Notes under the pieces: model-generated | The model's input: the letters and a program-made list of their open reading frames with translations, nothing else | What the model was told of the DNA's origin: nothing | Database searches by the model: none | Assembly: GCA_017528425.1 (NCBI GenBank) | Contig: JAFXOV010000014.1 | Coordinates: forward strand, 1 to 37,022 | Direction of reading: 5' to 3' | Length of the DNA: 37,022 bases | From: Elusimicrobiota bacterium | GTDB taxonomy: Bacteria > Elusimicrobiota > Endomicrobiia > Endomicrobiales > Endomicrobiaceae | Made by a program: the position numbers and the translations under genes | In this document: one piece after another, positions 16,240-27,200 of the stretch | How the letters are laid out: each line of letters begins with the position of its first letter | How positions within the stretch are numbered: position 1 is the first letter of the stretch

Positions 16240-17127
16240 TTATAATTTGAAATATTTCTTTGTGGTATCAATATCTTTTTGAATTGCTTCTTTCAATATA
16301 TTTATACTTCTAAATTTTTGTTCTTTTCTTACGAATTTATGTATGTAAATTATAGGATTTTCTTCTTTCCAAACACCTGAAAAATTCAACAAATGTATTT
16401 CAATCGATAAATTATGTTCTTTCAATTTTACGGTAGGTCTTGTTCCAATATTTAACACACCGCAATACATATTATTTTTCTTATCACTTACAACACACGA
16501 AAAAACACCTTTAGGCAGCAATTTTGTTTCATCTGTTTTAATATTTATTGTAGGGAATCCCAATGTTCTACCGATTTTGTTACCCGTTACATGCTTACCT
16601 GTAAAACTAAAAACTCTGTTGAGCATTTTATTTGTATTTACAATATCATTTTTAATAATTAAATCTCGAATTTCGGAAGAAGAAACGATTTTATTTTTTA
16701 CTTTTACGGGTTTTATTACGGTAAGTTTTATGCCATACTTTTTTACATTTTTTTTAAGCCAAGCAACATTTCCCTTTCTGGCTTTACCGAAAGTACAATC
16801 ATACCCGACAACAATATGCTTTGCTTTCAGTTGCTTTACCAAAACTGTTTCAAAAAAATCTTCTGCGGTAGTCGATAACATTTTTTTTGTTACCGGAAGC
16901 AATAATATTTCATCAACACAAAAAGAAGCCAAAAGATTAATTTTTTCTTCCGTGGTAGTTATAAGTCCGCTTACTTGTTTTACGGGATTTTCAAAAGATA
17001 AAACAATACTTTTTAAATTGTCTTCTTTTGCAACATCAACAACTTTATTTAAAATGGCTTGGTGTCCTTTATGAACACCATCAAAAGTACCGATAGTAAT
17101 TACAGATTGTTTTAGATTTTTAGACAT
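16240..17127 (-). CDS. ribF: Bifunctional riboflavin kinase / FAD synthetase
   Basis: RibF phosphorylates riboflavin to FMN and adenylates FMN to FAD. The 295-residue protein has an N-terminal nucleotidyltransferase domain with ITIGTFDGVHKGHQAIL (an HxGH-type motif) and VVGYDCTFGKARKGN. The C-terminal flavokinase domain has TGKHVTGNKIGRTLGFPTINI, LPKGVFSCVV and GVLNIGTRPT; the catalytic Glu is in SIEIHLLNF. Both active sites look complete. The gene overlaps the end of ychF by eight bases (17120-17127), so the two are coupled, a common arrangement without an obvious functional link. Confidence 0.97.
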   Translation of the reverse strand: MSKNLKQSVITIGTFDGVHKGHQAILNKVVDVAKEDNLKSIVLSFENPVKQVSGLITTTEEKINLLASFCVDEILLLPVTKKMLSTTAEDFFETVLVKQLKAKHIVVGYDCTFGKARKGNVAWLKKNVKKYGIKLTVIKPVKVKNKIVSSSEIRDLIIKNDIVNTNKMLNRVFSFTGKHVTGNKIGRTLGFPTINIKTDETKLLPKGVFSCVVSDKKNNMYCGVLNIGTRPTVKLKEHNLSIEIHLLNFSGVWKEENPIIYIHKFVRKEQKFRSINILKEAIQKDIDTTKKYFKL

Positions 17128-18211
17128 TGAATTTGAACTCTATGATATCACCGTCTTTTACAACGTAATCTTTACCTTCGCTTCTCAAAAGACCGGCTTC
17201 TTTAACGGCTTTATCGTTACCCAATTTAAAAAGGTCATCAAAAGCCATAACTTCTGCTCTGATAAAACCTCTTTCAAAATCGGTATGAATAACACCGGCA
17301 GCCTGCGGTGCCAAGAAACCTTTTTTTATTGTCCAAGCTCTTGATTCGTCTTCTCCGGCAGTTAAAAATGTTATAAGTCCCAACAAATCATAACTTGCTT
17401 TAATAAGTCTGTTAAGACCGGGCTCCGTAAGTCCCAAATCTTTCAAAAATGCCAATTGATCTTCTTCGGAAAGTTCGGAAAGTTCCGCTTCTATTTTTGC
17501 ACAAATAGGTATTGCCTGAGCATTTTCCTGTTTTGCTCTTTCCAAAACTTGTTCTGTATATTTATTTTTCATTTCCGGTAAATCTGCATCGGAAATATTA
17601 CATGCATACAAAACAGGTTTAGCAGTTATCAGGAAAAAGTTTCTTAATATTTCTTTTTGTTCTTCTTCTATTTCAAGAGTTCTTACCGGTTTCCCCGATT
17701 CCAAATGAGCTTTTATTTTGTCTGCCAACTCTTTTTCGGCAACAACTTTTTTATCTCTTGATTTTATATCCCTTTGCAATTTTTCCAACTTTTTATTTAT
17801 TGCTTCAAGATCCGCAAGCATAAGTTCGGTTTCTATGATATCTATGTCTCTTATAGGATCTATTTCTCCCATAACATGCGTGATATCGGAATTTTCGTAA
17901 CATCTTACAACATGAACTATAGCAGATGTTTCTCTTATATGTGCCAAAAATTGATTACCTAAACCTTCACCTTTAGATGCTCCCTTTACAAGACCGGCAA
18001 TATCCACAAACTCTACCATTGCAGGAACTTTCTTTTTAGAATTGTAAAGTTTTTCCAAAAAATCTAATCTTTTATCGGGAACTGCCACTACACCCACATT
18101 CGGATCTATTGTACAGAACGGATAATTTGCACATTCCGCACCTGCTTTTGTTATTGCATTAAACAATGTAGACTTACCTACATTGGGAAGTCCGACTATA
18201 CCCAATTTCAT
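17120..18211 (-). CDS. ychF: Redox-regulated ATPase YchF (Obg-like)
   Basis: A 363-residue member of the YchF/OLA1 branch of Obg-like P-loop proteins, which prefers ATP and binds ribosomes. The G1 motif is GIVGLPNVGKSTLFNAIT at residue 4, G2 is NYPFCTIDPNVG, and G3 is DIAGLVKGAS. A coiled-coil insertion spans residues ~125-190. The specificity motif is NISDAD in place of NKxD, as expected for an ATPase of this subfamily. The C-terminal TGS-like domain ends GDIIEFKFNV. The ATG at 18211 has AAGGCGG upstream. It is the first gene downstream of the giant gene on the same strand, separated by 74 bp of AT-rich sequence that may hold its promoter. Confidence 0.97.
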   Translation of the reverse strand: MKLGIVGLPNVGKSTLFNAITKAGAECANYPFCTIDPNVGVVAVPDKRLDFLEKLYNSKKKVPAMVEFVDIAGLVKGASKGEGLGNQFLAHIRETSAIVHVVRCYENSDITHVMGEIDPIRDIDIIETELMLADLEAINKKLEKLQRDIKSRDKKVVAEKELADKIKAHLESGKPVRTLEIEEEQKEILRNFFLITAKPVLYACNISDADLPEMKNKYTEQVLERAKQENAQAIPICAKIEAELSELSEEDQLAFLKDLGLTEPGLNRLIKASYDLLGLITFLTAGEDESRAWTIKKGFLAPQAAGVIHTDFERGFIRAEVMAFDDLFKLGNDKAVKEAGLLRSEGKDYVVKDGDIIEFKFNV

Positions 18212-18247
18212 ATTTACCGCCTTTATATCAATTCTAAGATTTTTCTA

Positions 18248-18276
18248 ATTATAAATTATAAATTCTAAATTGTAAA
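18248..18276 (-). promoter_or_regulatory. Candidate ychF promoter in AT-rich repeat
   Basis: On the minus strand TTTACA (complement of 18271-18276) and TATAAT (complement of 18248-18253) are 17 bp apart. The sequence belongs to the same AT-rich repeat family seen at 4339-4407 and 16013-16045, so promoter function is plausible but not certain. No GC-rich terminator for the giant gene is seen in this 74-bp spacer. Confidence 0.4.
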
Positions 18277-18285
18277 TCGTTTTTA

Positions 18286-21200
18286 CTATGCACTGGCCAA
18301 CATCTTTCTTATATTCTTCATTTCACCATCTAAGGTATTTTCAAGTAATACTTTTTCGAATGTTTCTTCATCCAATATTGGCAACAATCCAATTTCTCCG
18401 GATTTATAATTAAACAAACCATCATTTAGCTTTGCTAATACAACAGGATCCATGTTTAATCTATACACTAATGCTCTTCTAAATTCATCGGTTTTAATAA
18501 TATCTGCATATTTGGAATCCACGATAAACTCCGTAAGATCTCTATTTACTGATTTTCTGTATACCGGTATTGCGTTTTGCGGATCTGACGGATTTGCAAT
18601 ACAAACAAATACTTCTTGTCCCTTTTCCGGTTTTCCAATCTCTAAAGATATTTCATGTTTCGTTTCAGCAAAAGGAATTTCTTGTAACTTAGCAGATGCA
18701 ATATCTTCATCAATACTATCAACTTTTTCCGTAGATTTTTCCTTGGTATCAAGGGTTGTTATCGGTCTCATTTGAAGTATATAAATTTCATCTCCCACAA
18801 TTGAGAACTCAACATCTATAGGATATCCTACCGCATTTTCTAAAATAGAAAGATTTTCCGTCAATTTTTTTACCATTTTGGAATTCAATGCTCTTGTTTT
18901 TGCTTTCGATCCTACAGGAACTTTCTTTATTCCGCCATCGACATCCGTAACCAATTTAAATTGTTTATTTGCTACAGAATATTCTATTACTTCTCCGCTG
19001 TTCATATCCACTAAAATACTATCCGGAGTAAACATTCCGGATACCAAACCTTCCCCTTGTCCAAATAAAACATTGATTGTTGCATTTCCGTATTTGTTTC
19101 TGGTAAAAGCAACTCCTGATATTTCGGAATCAATCATTTCTTCAACCAAAACGGCAGGTTTTACAACTTGTCCGCTCGATATCATATAATCTATACATCT
19201 TTCCGCAAAGAAAGATTTCCAACATTTTCTTACATTATCATATACGTCCCCATATTTAACATTAAGACTCGTTTCACCCATACCCGCAAAAGCATTATTT
19301 GTAGCATCTTCTCCGACTCCCGAAGATCTTACGGAATATTTGCCATCAGGTTTTATAAATTTGCCCAGCAAGTGTTTTATTTCTTTTTCTTTATCCGAAC
19401 CTTTTAGTTTATCCGAATCTATTACTTCACAAATAGCTTTTGCAAGTTCCATTGCTCTTTCTTTATTTCTGTTTTTTATTGCTTTTTCAAATTCGGCTAA
19501 AAGTTTTTCCTGTCCTAAAGTTTTGAACAATTCGGGCATTACATTCACACCTATACCAATTCCACCCGGAACAGTAACACCCTCTCTGTCTTTTAACAAC
19601 TTAAACATTTTGGCAAGTTGTGAAGTTTTAGAGCCGAATATTCTCTCGTCAGATGCATTTTCTTCAAACAGACTTATTTCATCTCTTAAATCTACTTTAC
19701 CTTTTGTCATGTCTATAGCATTTACTTTCTTTTTGATGATAGAAATCAATGCCTGAAGAATATCTTTTTTTGCAAGTAAATCTTTTGATGTTTCATCTTC
19801 ACTGACAAAATATTTGTATATTTCGACATTTTTTATCATTGTAAGAATCTTTTGAACATTTGTAGTATCAAGACTTTCCATAGCAACAAAATCAACCAAT
19901 TGATTAATAAATTGTTGCATAAATTCGCTCAACTTTTTCTTAATATCTTTTTCCATTTCTTCTATTTGCTTTTTTAAATCTTCTAAATCTTGTCTTACAC
20001 CTATCGTCTTTATGAAATTTAGTTTCTTTATCAATTCTTGCAATATGTTATATGCTATATTTACATTTTCAACTGTCTTAAGATTTTCTATAGCTTCGGA
20101 AATATTTTGTATTTTATCTTGTATGTAACCATCATTTAATTTATTTATTTTATTTTTTACTGTTTCCGGCATATCATCGGAAAATAAAGAATCCAAAACC
20201 TGTGTTGTTTTAACGTTACCTATTACCTGAAAATATACATATTCTACAAATCTGTTTATATTTTCATCCGTTGAATGTTGTTTCATAAAATCTATAACGG
20301 CTTGTGCGTCATCAGAATTAATATAATTTTGTAATTCATCCAACAAAGCAACATCTATATCGTCAAACAACAAAACCATTCCGGTTTCTCCGTTCATAAG
20401 AACTCTTGTACCTTCTTTTAACGTTTTTCTTGCTGTTTTTACTTTTCTTACCTGAAACTGATTATCAAGAAGTTCTACTTCCCCGGAAGGTAAATAGTAC
20501 AACGTTTCTATTTCTTTATCTGCCCATGTTGCACCGCTAAGCACAACAGAAGGTTTCTTTAATTCTCTTGTTGTAATAGCAGCATGGCTTAATACTCCTC
20601 CGCCTGTGGTTATTATACCTCTTGCAGTTTCTATATCTTTTATATCATCAGGCGTGGTATAAGGTACAACCAGTATACTGTTCTCATTAACCTTTTTCTT
20701 TTCGAAAGTAATATTTCCGACAACACTTACACCTGTTCCGTCAGACGTTGGAGTACTTTGAATTTTAGGGCTTTCAATTGTTTGAACATCTCTTGTCAAT
20801 AAATTTTTTGTTCTCTGCCTTTCTCGTGAATCTACCCATTCTTGCTTGGAAATTTTGTAACCTTCTTTGCCCAATATTTGTATTAACTGTTCACTTGTAA
20901 GTTTTTGTCTTGTTTTGGTTGTTACAAGTTCAGCTATTGCATATTTTGTTCTTTTTGTATTAGGATCCATTATCGCTCTTACAAACAATTTGTCACCGTT
21001 TTTTAATTCCATAACAGAACTTACAACTTCATAACTGCCGATATCAGCCAAAATTCTTGTATCAAACTCATAATTATTTACCAAATTAACAATTCTTGCC
21101 TGTTGCGATGTTTCAGTGAAGTTTGTATTTATTTCATCTATCATTGAATTAACTATATCATAACCTTCGTTTCTTACTAAAATGCCATCCTCATTTAAAA

Positions 21201-24200
21201 TCAATCTGCCTTCCGCAAAAGCTCTTTCTATCGGTTCATTAAAATATTTATTGACAAAATTCGGATCTTCCAACATTTTTGTGAGAGATTTTTCTGTATC
21301 TGTAGGTAACAAATCACAACCTAAATAAGATAACATCATATTTAAACCTTCAGGATGTAATTCTCTTTTTTCCGGCAATTTGGCTAAATTTTCACCTCTC
21401 GGACCATACCCGTATGCTCTCCAACCGTAATTATTTATATTGACGCCATACCAAGACTCTCTCCTTTTTGCTTTCGTTAACCATAATTCAAAAACATGTT
21501 TGTATTGTGCCTCTATAGTTCTATGCCAATTTTTCAAATCATAATCAACATTTGTAGAAAACTTGAATATTTCAACAACATGCGTTGCAATATCTATTAA
21601 GTCCGTTGAATCACTCAATCCAAAATCTTTGTTAAGAGTGGCTTTTAATCCATATGATTCATAACCATCCGAATATTGAGTATCTGTATCAACATGAAAA
21701 CCCAAATATTCAAGAATTTCTTTAAAATATCTTATTCTTTCTTTTTTACCTATATCTTCACCGAGCATCGGTCTTTCTCTGTAAAATATACTTATACCTC
21801 TGTCAACATCACCAAAATTAAAGAAAATATCTACACTGTGAGCATTTAATCTTGTTGTCCATACAACAAGATCGTCCTTACAAACAAAATCATCTATTTT
21901 GTCATACGGCAATTTTCTCGTAGCCAACTTAGATAAAAATCTTATGATGTTCGAATTTATGGTATTTGACAAATTGTAACCGCTTACCGTAGATTGTTGA
22001 CTTGCAGTCATAATTTGTATCGGTCTGGAATTTGCTCTTTCCGTCGAATGACGAATATTTGCCGAGTTTGCGTTTGCAACTCTTGTAGAAATTGCGTCCA
22101 AATCTTTCATTCCCTGTTTAAAATCTTGTATCGATGTTTGGTGAACCGCATTTATAAGAGTATGTATTTCTTTTATGTCTTTTATACCGTCAACCGTCCA
22201 ATTTGATAATTTCAATAACAAAGAATTCCTTCTTGTTTGTTTCTTTCTGTCTGCAGAAGACTCTTTTAAAGATTCTTTGATATTTTCCAATGCAATCTGT
22301 GCAGCATCTCCGTGTTCTTTATTTATTTTCTTCATTTCATCTATCATAGCTTGTAACTCACTCAATAATTCCGCCATACTTTTGTCATAATTTTTAGAAT
22401 CTTCTATTTTCCCCATTAAAGAAAGAACCGAGGTATTATACTGCAATATCTTTTGTAAAAGTTCAAATTGAATCAATACTTCTCCAACCTCACTGTTATT
22501 CATATCCGTTTCACCTTCTATTTTAGTCATTACTGGTTTTCTGTAAGTTAATAACAAATTGTTATCTGTTCTGTCATCCCATACACCAAATCTTTCGGAA
22601 GAAAGCTGTGCTCGTTCAAACAAATCTTGGGGCAAAAGTTTTATTAACGGTGTAAAATTATATTCATAATAAAGATTTATATTTTTTATACCTACATTAC
22701 TCATATATAAATATATAGGAATATCAAAATTATTAGCCAACATTCTTACATTTTCAAAATCTATAGGCACATCTTTTATTACATTGCTATATACCCCATC
22801 AGACACAATATTTAAAAGCAGAATCACAGCTCTTTTTCTTTTATTAATATCTGCAGTTTCGTCGTTTGCCAAGGAAACTAATCTATCTATAATGCTATAA
22901 GCAAGTTGTTTTGTTTTTGGATTTTCGATCCTGTTCATTGATCTTCCACCCTTCTTAACAGTTTCACTGGTTTCTTCCGAAAAAGCATATGCAATTATCC
23001 TAACGGGATTTACATATTCTATAGATTCCAAAATCATATCTGCTAATTGCTCGGCATCATCGGAAATAAAATCCTCATTGAGAAAATCTATACTGAATGT
23101 CGTTCTGTTTTGTCTTGCGGCATCTATAACAATTTCCAACGTTTCAAGATTAAACCCGACTCCGTCTTGTTTACTTTTGTTATATTTGTATTGATTTGAT
23201 GTATTAAACAGACTCTCATATATACTGACATCCTGCGGTCTTACAAGAGTAAGATATCTGAAAATATCCAAACACTGTTTTTTTCTGTTTTGATATTCTT
23301 CAGAATTTTCATCTTGAATTTGTTTGGATGATATAGGTGCATATATATGTAAAGCTAAATTTATCAACATTTGTACGACTTTTTTATTGAAGGAATCCGA
23401 ACTAATATCAGAATCGTTAAATTGAGGCTGTACAAGTAATATAAGTTGAGAAAGCAGAGAATCAAAATTTGTTTTATCCGGATTGTCATATTCATCAATC
23501 AAAACTTGCTCTAATTGATCTAAGTTAAAAGTTCTCGAATTTAAGTCCCTAACTTCCGAAAGTGTTTTTTCGCAAATTGATAATAATACTTTTATTATTT
23601 CAGAAGAAATGCTCTTATCCGTATCTTTTAATTTCAGAGTTTCTTTCAACAATAAATCAAGTTGGTATTCCAACAGAACTATATTCTTATCATTTATTTT
23701 GTCGGCAATTTCTTCAATATTAGAAGCTATATCGGTAAAAGTTTTTCCGGCAGTTTCATCTGTTATAACGGAAGCTACATCTCTCAACTTTTCTGCATTT
23801 TCAGTTAAACTTTTCGATAAGTTTTCGTTAATTTGTTCTTTAGAAAAAACAGCAAAATAATATTCTTTTAATCCATCATATCCTTTCAATTCATTTTTAA
23901 TAGCAAAAGGAATTTCTTCATCTGCTGATACAAGCCCTCTATTTACAAGCTTATCCACAATATACTGAATAAAATCCGGACTTACCGATCGGCCAAAAGA
24001 CATCAACATTCCCATTTCAGATAATACTGTATTTTCGTCTCTGTCTTCTAATTCGTTATCCTCGAAAAACAGAGAATCAATTATTGAATAAAATAACATC
24101 CTATCTGAATTTCTAATATCCACAAGCTTAAGGAAAGGTACTAAAATATATATTAAAACTTTAGTTAAATAAACATTCGAATCAAAACTTTTAATAAGAT

Positions 24201-27200
24201 TTTGTTCCAAACAAAATTTTCTGAGTTTACCATAAACCGTATCTTCTTTATAGTATTGTCCGTATTCATCTTCAACTTTTATTTGAATATTATAATTTTT
24301 CTTATGATTTTTCTTTAAAAATTTAATAAGTTCATATATTTGTTCAACAACAATAGCATATTTCCTGCTAACATCTTCCGGCAAATTCGATAAATTTTCC
24401 ATTATTTCTTTTAATTCATCATAAAATGTCATACCGGAAAGAGCCTGTATGGCATTATCGATTGCTGCTTGATCTACCATCAGTTTATTTTTTTGATCTG
24501 TTTTTTGTTCTAAAAAGTCAGTTTTTTCAAAAGAAGGTAATGTTGTTATTGCTCTTCTTTGCAAAACAAATATTTTACCGTTTCCGTCTATGGCAAATTC
24601 TATATCTACAGGATATCCGGCATCTTCTTCCAATATATTTGCTGTTTCTTGTAATTGTTTTATTGTTTCTTCATCCAAAATTCTTTCAATTCTTTCTTCA
24701 TCTGTGATTTTGGCTACTCTTGTCCCGCCTTGCTCTTTTTCTTCTATCTTTATCATATTGTTTAAAGCTCTGCGGTATTCTATTCTTCCGTCAGATGCTC
24801 TAACAGTTACATGATCAGGAGTTATTCTCCCGGAAACAAGCCCCTCACCTAATCCCAAAACACCTTCCATCGTTAAATTGCCGCTATTATCCCTGGTGAA
24901 CACTACTCCTGCTTTTTTTACATCAACAACCATTTCCTGTATTAACAGTGCAGGTTGAACAACAATGCCGTTTTTAATCATATCTTCTATACAAGTTGTT
25001 GTAAAGAAAGATTTCCATCCTTCTTTTACACTTGCATAAACATCATCTCTACCTACATTTAACATTGTTTTTGCCATTCCGGCAAAAGCATGATTTTCTC
25101 CGTCTTCACCTACTCCCGAAGATCTAACGGCATATTTTTTACCGCTATCCAATTTAGAACCCAAATATGCTTCCAATTCTTCGTCATCTAAATTTTCAAT
25201 AAAACTTGATATTCTTTTTCCTATCTCGATTGCTTTTCCTCTGTTTTTCTCTTTTATTGCATTTTCAAAATCTTTCATCTGTTTCGGATATTGAGAAATG
25301 CCATTATGTTCAAAAAAGATTCTTAGCACATCTTTACTTATACCTATTCCGTCGGGTATACCCGCAATTGATATTTCTCTATCTTTAAATAATCTTGCAA
25401 GTTTTGCAAGTTCGGTTGTCTTTGTTCCGTACCTTACAACATCTTTTGCTCTTATATCTTCAAAATCTCTTATTTCCGTTTCGTAATCTATACCTTTTTC
25501 CAAACTTATTATTTTATCTATTTCGAAAATCAAACTTGCCATTTCCGAAATACTGTCAAGTTTCCAAACTATTGCTTTTTCTCTTATTTTTATCAACTCA
25601 TCTTTATCATCTTCGGATACATTAGTTTTAGACAATATTTCTTTAGCTTGCTTAACCATTCCTTTAACTTCTTTTGCTATTTGTGAACGTGCAGCTTCTC
25701 TGTCCGCTGTAACAATTTCCGACAATTTTCTCTTTTCTTCCGCAATTTCATCGTCAGTTAAAGAATACTGTAATGCATCTAATTCCTGTTCTATAAACTT
25801 TATTACGGCAAGTCTTATACTTGCATCTTTTATATTCTTCTCGTTTTCAATATATATTTTTAATGCTTTTATTTTCTCACCCGTATACACCTTTACCAAT
25901 TCGGAAATTTTTTCTTTTATTTCCGGGCCTTCCCAAGCCAATAAGAACTGTGTTATTTTTTCTTTTTCTTTTTCGGTAACTACTTGCAGGAATATATATT
26001 CAACAACTTTTCTGATATTTTTATCTTGATAATGATTTTGTATATACCTGATTATAAAATCGGTATCATTGTTATCTATGGCTTTTTGTATTTCGGATAT
26101 AGCCGGAATATCCCTGTAAACCAACACTCTTCCGTTAAGTCCGTTAGCTAAAACAACATCGCCTTCTTCCAATACTAATCTGTGTTCGGATATTTTTTGT
26201 ATTTCGTAGTCTCCTTTTTGTTCGATAGGCGATTCTATGGAATAATAAGGAACTACCAATTTACCGTCAACCCATTGTCCGTTGGAAAGTATTGCAGTTT
26301 TATGATTTTCTCTTGCGGTAATATTTGCATGGCTTAACATTCCGCCGGTAGTTGTCATAATAGCACCTGCATTCATTATTGTCGCAACGTCTTCAGGTGT
26401 AGTATAAGAAACAACCCACATAGTATTTTGATTAACATTAGCTTTCTTGTAAGTAATTCTTTCGGGAATATATCTGTCCGATTGTCCCGAAACACTCATA
26501 CCTCTTGTATATATCCCGTCTTTAGGGAACAAAATTCTTTCTTTTAATACGGTTAACGATTCTTTCTTTTCCGAAGCACTTCTCGGTTTTTGTTCTTTTA
26601 CGGCATAGCCGAACTCTTTTAATATTTTTATTAAATCTTTATAATCCAAATTTGTTCTGTTACCGTCAAAATCAACAAATTCAACATAAGCAAACTTTGT
26701 TCTTTTTCTTTCTTTATCAACAGCAGTTTTTACGGATAGCCATCCTTTACCATCCAATCTTAACAAACCGCTTAAAGCAACCATACCACCGATATAACCT
26801 TCGGTTTCAAAATTAAAATTGTCATAATCCAACAAATTAATAACCTGTGCTTGTCTTAATGAATCATCAACGTTTCTGTTAATAGCGCTCAACAATCTGT
26901 CTACACCGTCATACTTTTCGTTTCTTGCCAAAATACCGTTATCATCAATTGTAAGTTTACCTTTAACATATTCACTAACAATTTCCCATACATTTCTTTT
27001 ATCCGAACTTATCGATAAATAATCATAAACATCATCAAGCCCGACTCCTACACCTTTTTGGTCTATTTGTTTTTTTAAATTACCTAATACCGTGCTTCTT
27101 GTTTGCCACTCTTGTTTTAATGTAGATATTCTTTCAAAACCTCTCGGCATATTGGTGGAATTTTTCAATTTTGCAAAATCTTCAAGGCTATAAGAAGGAA

